Shown here in pieces: positions 34,244 through 45,000 of a stretch of DNA of 64,000 nucleotides. Every line of letters starts with the position of its first letter. Position 1 is the first letter of the stretch. The translations under genes and the position numbers were made by a program. The notes under the pieces were generated by a model. It was not told where the DNA came from. It was given only the letters and a program-made list of their open reading frames with translations, and searched no databases. The DNA is from Macrostomum hystrix (lineage: Eukaryota; Platyhelminthes; Macrostomidae): contig CATNEN010000008.1 of the NCBI GenBank assembly GCA_950097015.1, positions 3,224,001 to 3,288,000 on the forward strand. Reading direction: 5' to 3'.

Positions 34244-37200
34244 GCTAGTCAGGCAACCAGGATTGCAATCTAACAGTCTACCAAAGATTTGTGCCTTCAG
34301 AAAAGTATTGGCTTCAATCAAGGACCAGTAGGAGTAGAATTGGACGGGAAAAAACGTTTCTTAGAAAATGTTTAGGAAGCTGGTTTTCACCGAAAGATAC
34401 GAGTACAATACGGAAATGAGAAATTTCAAATGTTGTCCCTGAATTTGATTGGGCTAATCACTTTAATTTGTTTCCTTATTTATACTTGTAGTTTCAGCGA
34501 CTTCTGTCAAGCTTTATTTGTGACATCAATTTAATATTCTTCTTTATTTTCTCTTTTACGTGCTACAGATTGCCTGACTAAAATCGATAGCACAATCTAT
34601 TGACCTACCTGACTTTAAAATTGTTAGGCTAAGTGGTGCATATTAAGTTTTGCTCTTTAAATCGTAATGATTCTGTGGAAATCACCTAGGATGTTACAAT
34701 ATTACAGAAAGAATGATGTAGTTTTGTGCTTTTATGCATTATTCTCAGTATATTAGAAAATTAATTTAACACTGCAGTAAACTGTCTTCGTTAATGAATT
34801 GTATTTTGCTTTTGTGCAATGTAACCATTCCCCCTCGTTTATCGTTAGCTGAACGCTGAACGTGTACGCTCGTTCTAGATCGATCTCGTTTGTCAATATC
34901 GATTACCTTCCTTCTAAGTCGCCTCCGTCAACTCACCTCGCCTCGACTCGTGTTCGCCTGCGCAACAGATTAAATGATGCAGGCCACATCACATCTGCAG
35001 CAGAAAAGCAGACTTGTAGACTATTTAAATTGAACATGCAGTACGTTCATCGATCTTAGTTCATAAAAGGATTTGACTACTGCATTATGCTCTATTCGGT
35101 TCATTATAGCGCTTGTTCCTTTTGAGAGTGACAGCATCGAGGCTGTCTCTCAACAGCTAGGTTAATCCAGAACCAGGTAGTCGCTGAGGGAGCCTCATGG
35201 ACTTTAGCGGTTGGTTAGCCTATAATCTCACCACCAGCATGGATTGGTTTTGTTGTTCTTCGGTAGTTTTGCGGCTTTGACTATCTCCCTGCATAACTCG
35301 CTGCTCAGATTTTCGTTGCCTTTCCAAATTAAATTCTCAACCCAAAAAGCGTACGGTCAGAGGTTGGCAGTTTTATCTTCGCTTTGAACAGCCCTCTTGA
35401 ATTTCAATATTTAATCCAAGGAATACTTTAGTATAGCACAGTCTAGTTATAACTACAACGATCCTTGATTTAATCGAACAACCGTTTAAGAGCTTGAATC
35501 CACAAGATTCAGATTCAGTTCATGCCCATAAAGTAGGCAATAAAAATACACATATAAAAATATTTATTAATGGCTGAAGTGTCTATTGATAATTAATAAA
35601 AGGAAAACGGAAGAGAATTTTCTGAAAAGCATGTTGGGGTTTATGCTAACTTTTTCGCTTCGTTATAGCGTGGCTTCGTTATAGCGTGTGGAGAACTTCA
35701 AATTTAAATTCTTGACGTTTCCGAATTCGCAGGAAAATATACAAGAAAGACATTAAGTATTTATATGAAACACGGTCTGTCTGTTTTATAATCTGCATTG
35801 ATTTTTGTGGCCCTAACGAATATATTGTTTCACATATAAAATATTCAAAAAATTCTTCAGGAACTAATTGATGCGGCTCCTGTTTTCTGTTTCAAGCTTA
35901 TTAAAAATACAGAAAGCGCATGCAAATTCACGTTCTTTGAAAAGGACAAAAATACTATTATATACTGTATGATTGCAAGTTACTTTTTTCAGATAGCTAA
36001 CAATATTTTGGCGTTAGTATGTCTATTCGACATGAATGTTTTATCATATTTTAATTTTTTGTGGGTTTATATCCTTCTGTAGGCCTGTATTAATAAAATA
36101 ACTATGATTTATTAATACTGCAGTAGCTATGACATGAATAATAAAGGCTATCTTCATATATAGATTACATAGTCATAGATAGATAATTAAGCAGGTGGTG
36201 TGCACATGGATGTGAAAATTTTGGTTTAGGTAGATGGCTACCAAGAGTGATCAATTTCTCAATTAAAATTTCATTATTTAATTTGAGATAGTGACAAATT
36301 GTTATGTCTGCAAATATGGCAGTTGATGAAAAGACCAAACTAGTCCAAGTCATATAATTAAAGCCACTGACATAGAAATGACTTTGACACAACTGTTCAT
36401 TCACTCTTAAGAAACTTGAAAGTAAAAAACTGATAAATGCCTTTGTGGATAGATATTCCCCCCTACCCTAATGGTGGATTATTGGTGGATATGCCACTAA
36501 TGGTTAAGTATACAGTTTTTAATTGTTGCAATTTAAATAATATATAATCAAAGTTGCAAGTATGTTTAAATAAAATGTGATATTTCTATAGGCCTATAAT
36601 TAGTAAAGCAATAAGTACACCAATTTAATCAAAGATGATGTTTGCACAATTTCTCAAACAAAAAGTTTTTTTCATAAGGGCAAATATTATATAGGCCAAA
36701 CATTGCAGGACTAATGCAAACTGGACAAAAATTTGAATACAGTTAGGTATCATCTTTTTAAATATGTTTTTGTAGTTTTTAATAGTTTTTTGGGGGAAAT
36801 TTGTCACAGGTGAACGGTCCGTTACAGGTCATCAAATTACAGGTGCCATTTCCCTAAAAAAGTCAGGTTTTCAGAAATCACAAAAAGTGATTCAATTGAC
36901 TATATTGTAAAGTGCATCAAATTACAGGTATAAATTCCAAAATGCAGAAAGATGCAATCGTTTGCATAAAATTCAACAAATCTATCCCCTTTTAACTATT
37001 CAATCTGACTTAACAACATCATTCCATACCGATCAATCCCATTCTAGCAAATAAGCAGAAGAGAAGACTGGCAACACATTGAGACAGTTCGGTTACTAAT
37101 CAGACGAAAATGTTGTTTTTGTGAAAATGATTACATTGCATAAAGATTAAGTATTTTTATTAAGATGACATCCGAAAAAACTTTGCTTAAGACACAGGAT

Positions 37201-37683
37201 CAATGGCCGAAACACATCTCTGTAGAAGCAGAATATATTAATTAATGTCAATGATTCAAAACACTTTGTTCAAATCAATCTACCAATACCTAACTCCAGC
37301 TACTCTTGACATTAAAGCAGGTGTTTGGATTGGAGGCATCAGATTTTTTGCACTTCCACATTTCTTGTGTGCAATTTTTTTTCATATTTCCTTTTAACTA
37401 TAAAATTTCCTAAGGATTTTCTTTTTAAAGACCGGAGATGAAGAAAAATAGCACGCTTTAAGAGCAGGTCGCATCTGCAAGAACTGGAGATGGAGAGAAA
37501 AAAGGCATGCTTTAAGATAGAGATTTCAATAGCTCTTCGACCAGAAACTTGTCTACACCTGGCTGCTGCTGCTCCACTTCACAAATAATATAGTTGCTTC
37601 AACAAGGAAAACACTGGGACTTGGTTAGACAAAGTCAAGTTCCAAATGGGCACATAAAAATTAGGCTACCGATCAATCAAGAG
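34244..37683. other. 3.4 kb AT-rich DNA without a recognised gene
   Basis: No supported ORF, RNA gene or transposon. Minor points: TTCGTTATAGCGTG occurs twice in tandem at 35661-35692, and CATCAAATTACAGGT occurs twice at 36829-36930. The right end may be the 3'UTR of the ORF ending at 37684-37766. Confidence 0.45.
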
Positions 37684-38875
37684 TTATTTGTTTCGAAGCG
37701 ACAGCTTCTTCCTCTCGGTGCCCTTGATCGTGCTTGAAGCAATTCCTTGCTTTAGCCTTTTGCCCTTAGTTGTCTTGGTCTTGACTGGCAATGCCTTTCT
37801 CTTGGTCGGTTTGGCTGACCTGGCCGTGCTGCAACGCTGCAACGCTGGCTTTGGTGCGAACAGCATCTTGTGTCGGCTGAAGGTTCACGGCAGGAGAGGC
37901 CTGTTGGTTTGTTGCCTGCACGAATAATCGGAAAGCTTCCGCGCCCAATATCTCAGGCTGCTGGATTGCTGTGAGACCACTTAGCAGCCCAGTTATGGCA
38001 AACCGTGCTGCCGTGCTCATGGTCTTCATTGTTGCTTGATAGGATTGGCGTGCAACATGTGCCAGCTGCATTGAGACAACTTTCTGCTGGTCTGGGTCCA
38101 AATACATCGCCGAAAAGGTTTCGATGAATTTGCGGTAGGCCGTATTCGTCACTTTCTCAATTGCTGGATTTTTGGCACGCTCTCTTGTCCAGAGTTGCGA
38201 AAAACTGCCTTTGCCGAATGGGAAGAGCCTTTCGTCCTCAGTGGCAGACTTGGATCGAGATTCAACAAAGCGCATGAGCAGCTCCTTGACTTCATCGACT
38301 GCAACGCGCACGGCGCCGTAGATGTTAGCCGTTTTGTGGTCATGCACTTGAAATTCGCTATTCGGATCGTGCAGCCAAGTTAAGCCTTCCTTGATAGTGG
38401 CATTTGTCGGCACATCAGGTCGCGATGCATTTCCAGGCGAAAAACACATTGACGAAGAAAGAGCAAGAATAACGTCGCTCGAGTTTACATCCGTGCTTCG
38501 CTCGGCCTTGTGTATCAGATTGCGCACATGAGATTGCAAGTTCTCAACCTCCTCTGCCTTCAGCAATTCGGCATCCAAGATATTGCGAAGCCGCGCATCA
38601 TTGGGCCGGCGCACCTTAAGTCCGAAGGACTTTGTTAGTCGCTTTACACGCTCTTCAAATTCCAACAGATGGACCTTAAGCCCGAGATTACTCAGATCAA
38701 CAAGCCGACGCGAACGGAAGTACGAGATGAGATGAGTTAATGCGTTTAAGCATAATCGGTCAGCAGATTTTCTCGTGCATTCTTCTTCGGCATATTGGCA
38801 GATTTTGTCACACACTTCGTCACCTAGAAATCCTTGCAAGTCCTCAATTTCTGAATGTAATTGGGTCCAGTGCAC
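37684..38875 (-). CDS. tyrosine-recombinase-like ORF, probably transposon-derived
   Basis: The main frame runs from 38875 to a stop at 37766 (about 369 codons). It has no ATG at its 5' end. The sequence before it on the minus strand ends ACAATTTTAG, a plausible acceptor, so an upstream exon is likely. A helical N-terminal half is followed by features reminiscent of tyrosine recombinases in Crypton/YREC-type proteins: SRPDVPTNATIKEGL (candidate Arg I), VHDHKTANIYGA (candidate catalytic Lys region), and AHVARQSYQ (His-x2-Arg-x2-Tyr). The main frame ends in a Gln-rich tail. The +1 frame at 37684-37866 is strongly basic (KPTKRKALPVKTKTTKGKR), like a nuclear-localisation tail, suggesting a frameshift or unseen splice. 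The assignment is from motif spacing only. It could be a domesticated gene or a decaying element. Confidence 0.6.
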
Positions 38876-39034
38876 ACTAAAATTGTATCAAAAAAGCCAA
38901 GAAAATGTAACAAAGTTATAAATATGAGTAGCTAAGTGGGCTTAGACATATCAAGCCTTTAAGCTGTATCATACACATGCATAGCAGATTTTCGCACAAA
39001 GACATTGCTGTCGTATTTGCAGCCACTCGCTCCC

Positions 39035-42000
39035 ATGGTCCATTGCCTGAGATGCAGCATTGGCTGTCTAGTCCTTCCTGCACTGGTGATTTTGCTTCTG
39101 CTAGCCACATCGCCTGCTGATGCAGCCTCGTCTGTGGTAATTTTGAATAAGCCAACGAATGGGGACACAATCTACATTGACAGGGACCGCAGCATCTCAT
39201 TGTCCTGCCAACCAGTCAGCTCCGAGACTACCCTCACTCTGTTCTGGTTTCATCCGCGTGACTCACTAACCCCGGTGCTCAACCAGGACATGAGCGAGCA
39301 GGTCTATATCAGACGGGACACTAGCGACCCGCGCATCCTAAAAATTTTTGTTAACAACTTCAAGGATAACGACCAGGGCAGGTAAGTGTCAATGTATGCT
39401 TCACCATAACTAGAGTCCCTTTACTTGGAGTAGTCACATATTCTGCTTTGACTAGTTTTTCACCTCATTTTCATCGTTGAACCTATTCTTCCCTCATCCT
39501 CTTCTCTCTCTCTCTTCTATCTCCCCTGATTCTCGTCTCCCCTGATTCTTCTCTTCCCTAATTATCCTCTCCCCCTGATTCACCTCTCTCCTTATTCTTT
39601 TCCCCCTAATTCTCATCTCCCTCTGATTCTCCTCTCCCTCTGGTTCTCCTCTCCCCCTGATTCTCCTCTCCGATTCTCCTCTCCCTCTGATTCTCCTCTC
39701 CCTCTGATTCTCCTCTCCCTCTGATTCTCCTCTCCCTCTCATTCTCCTCTACCCTTATTCTCCTCTCCTCTTATTCTCCTCTTCCACTGATTCTACCCTG
39801 TCTCATTCTTCTCTCTCAATCTCTTCTCCCTTCTCCCTTCTCCCTTCTCCCTTCCAATCCCTTTCCCCTATCCTGTCCCAGAAACTTGTCCCAACCTGCC
39901 AGGATCGTATTTAAATATTTCTAATCGGGAACAGTATCAACTAAGGCCTTTTGTCGTGTCCCCCAGGTACTACTGCAAGTACATCAATCAGCTGGTCAAT
40001 CCGCCAGACGTTGTCGGCGAGGACTACATCAACGTGCGCATCGTGCAGCGCATTGAGATTGAATCCGCACCAACAGAGCAGTGGATACCCTTCAACAAGA
40101 CCAGCACAATCTACTGCTCATTTAAGGGCAGCGATATCAGCGTGGCCTGGTTTTTCAAAAACCTGCCGATTCGAACTGGCGGCCGTTACACCATCAACCC
40201 GCTGCAGGGCCTCGTCATCAGCCCGTCTGTGTCGTCAGATGAGGGCACCTACGTGTGCCAGGCACGCAGCAGCGGTTCTGACTTCATGGACGTCAATATT
40301 GTTGTGCGTGTCTTTCACAAGCCCGTCATCACCTACGGGCCAGTCATCAAGTACCCGGCTGCCTGCATTAACGGAATGGACTGCTACCTAAAGTGCTTGG
40401 CCACTGGCACACCTGAGCCACAGGTGAGCTGCCTCACTCTGCTATACTTATTTAGCTCTAACTGTCACTCCTTAACAGGCAGTGACAGTATCAGGCAGTG
40501 ACAGTATCAGGCAGTGACAGTATCAGGTAGTGACAGTATCAGGCAGTGACAGTATCAGTGAGTGACAGTATCAGGCAGTGACAGTATCAGTGAGTGGCAG
40601 TATCAGGCAGTGACAGTATCAGGCAGTGACAGTATCAGTGAGTGACAGTATCAGTGAGTGACAGTATCAGTGAGTGACAGTATCAGTGAGTGACAGTATC
40701 AGGCAGTGACAGTATCAGTGAGTGACAGTATCAGGCAGTGACAGTATCAGGCAGTGACAGTATCAGGCAGTGACAGTATCAGGCAGTGACAGTATCAGGC
40801 AGTGACAGTATCAGTGAGTGACAGTATCAGGCAGTGACAGTATCAGGCAGTGACAGTATCAGGCAGTGACAGTATCAGGCAGTGACAGTATCAGTGAGTG
40901 ACAGTATCCTTGAGTGACAGTATCAGATGTCTCACAAACGCCAATTCACCCCTGTCCTGGTCAGGTGTACTGGTACCGCGGCCAAGACCGCAACAGGCCC
41001 CTGCATTTATACGGCACAAACAAGTACTTCATAGACTCCAGAGCCAATGTTGGCGAGTTGCGCATAGCCATGGCTGAGTTTCTGAAAGATGACGACATCT
41101 ACATCTGCCGAGCCATCGTCACGTCTGATGTCATCGTAAAAATCACTCCGGACATGTACACTGATGACGATATCAGTGTTGAAGTGCACCTGATACCACA
41201 GTTCCGCAACTATCAGGCAATGATGAATCGGGAGGTGCGGCTTGGCGATACGGTTCAACTGGTGTGCGAGGTCTATGCCACCAGCCCGCTAGACTTGCAG
41301 TTTCAGAAGTACGGCACCTATGCACCCTACGTCATGGGCACCCAGCCCGATGACAAAAGGATTAGTGTGAGTAGATGGGGTTCAGATTTAGTACTAACTA
41401 TGAGCACAAAAGGGATTTGGTCTGTGGATTAACTGAGCACAAATAGGAATTGGACTGTGGATTAACAGTGAGCAGATATAGGATTAGAACTGGGGATTAA
41501 CTGTGAGCGCAGATTCGGGATTAGGACTGGGGAATTACTGTGAGCGCAGATTCGGGATTAGAACTGGGGAATTACTGTGAGCGCAGATTCGGGATTAGAA
41601 CTGGGGAATTACTGTGAGCGCAGATTCGGGATTAGGACTGGGGATTAACTTTGAGCGCAGATTCGGGATTAGGACTGGGGATTAACTGTGAGCGCAGATT
41701 CGGGATTAGGACTGGTGGTTAACTTTAAGCGCAGATTCGGGATTAGAACTGGGGATAAACTTTGAGCGCAGATTCGGGATTAGAACTGGGGATAAACTTT
41801 GAGCGCAGATACGGGATTAGAACTGGGGATAAACTTTGAGCGCAGATTCGGGATTAGAACTGGGGATAAACTTTGAGCGCAGATACGGGATTAGGACTGG
41901 GGATTAACTGTGAGCGCAGATTCGGGATTAGGACTGGGGATTAACTTTAAGCGCAGATTCGGGATTAGAACTGGGGATAAACTTTGAGCGCAGATTCGGG

Positions 42001-45000
42001 ATTAGAACTGGGGATAAACTTTGAGCGCAGATACGGGATTAGAACTGGGGATAAACTTTGAGCGCAGATTCGGGATTAGAACTGGGGATAAACTTTGAGC
42101 GCAGATACGGGATTAGGACTGGGGATTAACTGTGAGCGCAGATTCGGGATTAGGACTGGGGATTAACTGTAAGCGCAGATTCGGGATTAGAACTGGGGAT
42201 AAACTTTGAGCGCAGATTCGGGATTAGGACTGGGGATTAACTGTGAGCGCAGATACGGGATTAGGACTGGGGATTAACTGTGAGCGCAGATTCGGGATTA
42301 GGACTGGGGATTAACTGTGAGCGCAGATTCGGGATTAGGACTGGGGATTAACTGTGAGCGCAGATTCGGGATTAGAACTGGGGATAAACTTTGAGCGCAG
42401 ATACGGGATTAGGACTGGGGATTAACTGTGAGCGCAGATTCGGGATTAGGACTGGGGATTAACTGTGAGCGCAGATTCGGGATTAGGACTGGGGATTAAC
42501 TGTGAGCGCAGATTCGGGATTAGGACTGGGGATTAACTGTGAGCGCAGATTCGGGATTAGGACTGGGGATTAACTGTGAGCGCAGATTCGGGATTAGAAC
42601 TGGGGATTAACTGTGAGCGCAGATTCGGGATTAGGACTGGGGATTAACTGTGAGCGCAGATTCGGGATTAGGACTGGGGATTAACTGTGAGCGCAGATTC
42701 GGGATTAGGACTGGGGATTAACTGTGAGCGCAGATTCGGGATTAGGACTGGAATTAACTGTGAGCGCAGATTCGGGATTAGGACTGGGTATTAAGAGTGA
42801 GCAGACATGGACTTACACTGTAGGTGAAGTGATCTTGTGGTTTCCACCGCCTCCCCCAATCAGGTGTGGCGCACCCAGGATCCCATGGACGGCAGGGTGC
42901 ACCGGTTGCACCTGCAGATAGAGCGTACAGTTTACCTGGACAGCTGGAACTACACCTGCATGGCAGTGAACCCCGCATGGAACAGCACCCTGAATGGCAC
43001 CGTCATGGTGCTGATGCAGCCCGATCTCAGCTCTAACAATGTGAGCATGATGTTCGGCTGGCTGCGCAATGTCACTAACATCAGCTGCATCAGCTACGGC
43101 CTGCCGCATCCCCAGTGGCGCTGGTACCGCCAGTTCGCTGAAATCCCACCCTACACCGACAACGGCACCTACAGAATCTTCACCTGGGACTATGAAATCT
43201 ACTCGCAGAGCTGGCTGCAGGTAGCTGCATCTTTTTTCTGACTCATAATAATTGATTAGCTCACATGTGCTCAAATCTCACTGTCTGACTCATATAATTA
43301 ATGATTAGCTCACATGTGCTCAAATCTCACTGTCTGACTCATATAATTAATGATTAGCTCACATGTGCTCAAATCTCACTGTCTGACTCATATAATTAAT
43401 GATTAGCTCACAGGTGCTCAAATCTCACTGTCTGACTCATATAATTAATGATTAGCTCACAGGTGCTCAAATCTCACTGTCTGACTCATATAATTAATGA
43501 TTAGCTCACAGGTGCTCAAATCTCACTATCTGACTCATATAATTAATGATTAGCTCACATGTGCTCAAATCTCACTGTCTGACTCATAATTAATGATTAG
43601 CTCATATGTGCTCAAATCTCACTGTCTGACTCATATAATTAATGATTAGCTCACATGTGCTCAAATCTCACTATCTGACTCATATAATTAATGATTAGCT
43701 CACAGGTGCTCAAATCTCACTGTCTGACTCATATAAATTAATGATTAGCTCACAGGTGCTCAAATCTCACTGTCTGACTCATAATTAATGATTAGCTCAT
43801 ATGTGCTCAAATCTCACTGTCTGACTCATAGAATTAATGATTAGCTCATATGTGCTCAAATCTCACTATCTGACTCATATAATTAATGATTAGCTCACAT
43901 GTGCTCAAATCTCACTGTCTGACTCATAATTAATGATTAGCTCACATGTGCTCAAATCTCACTGTCTGACTCATATAATTAATGATTAGCTCACATGTGC
44001 TCAAATCTCACTGTCTGACTCATAATTAATGATTAGCTCACATGTGCTCAAATCTCACTATCTGACTCATATAATTAATGATTAGCTCACATGTGCTCAA
44101 ATCTCACTGTCTGACTCATATAATTAATGATTAGCTCACAGGTGCTCAAATCTCACTGTCTGACTCATATAAATTAATGATTAGCTCACAGGTGCTCAAA
44201 TCTCACTGTCTGACTCATATAATTAATGATTAGCTCACAGGTGCTCAAATCTCACTGTCTGACTCATATAATTAATGATTAGCTCACAGGTGCTCAAATC
44301 TCACTGTCTGACTCATATAATTAATGATTAGCTCACAGGTGCTCAAATCTCACTCTGACTCATATAATTAATGATTAGCTCACAGGTGCTCAAATCTCAC
44401 TGTCCAGGTGTACCCAGACTACGGCATCGAGCGTTGGGTGTTCGATCGGTACATTTGCAACGCCAGCAACCGGATTGGCAGCGGCCGGCATGAGGTGATG
44501 TTCTACCAGGCCCACGTGCCCGGGCCTCCCAAAGCCACCCTGGTTGAGGTGACCGCCAGCAGTGTGCAGCTGGATGTGAAACCGCCCGACAATGACGGCG
44601 GCATGCACCTGTGGTACTATGAGCTGAGCTATAGCGCACTAAGCGGGCAGCTCACTTGGTAGGACCGTGATTTTCATTCTCTTGGTTTGCGTAAATCCAA
44701 ATGTACAACTGCGCGTACAATAAAATACACAGTATTGTATATTGATAGTAATAATATTATTTAATACTATGCTATAACTCAGGGGTTGGCAAACTTATTT
44801 GCTGGCGGGCCAAAGAGAGAATCTAAAAGACGACAGCGGGCCGCTTTGATTATAGAAATATGATATAAGGGAGAGATGAGACACGGGAAAGATGAGACAG
44901 AGATAACGGGAGAGACGAGAAAGGGGAGAGATGAGACACTGGAGAGATGAGACACTGGAGAGATGAGACGTGGGAGATATGACACACGGGAGAGATGAGA

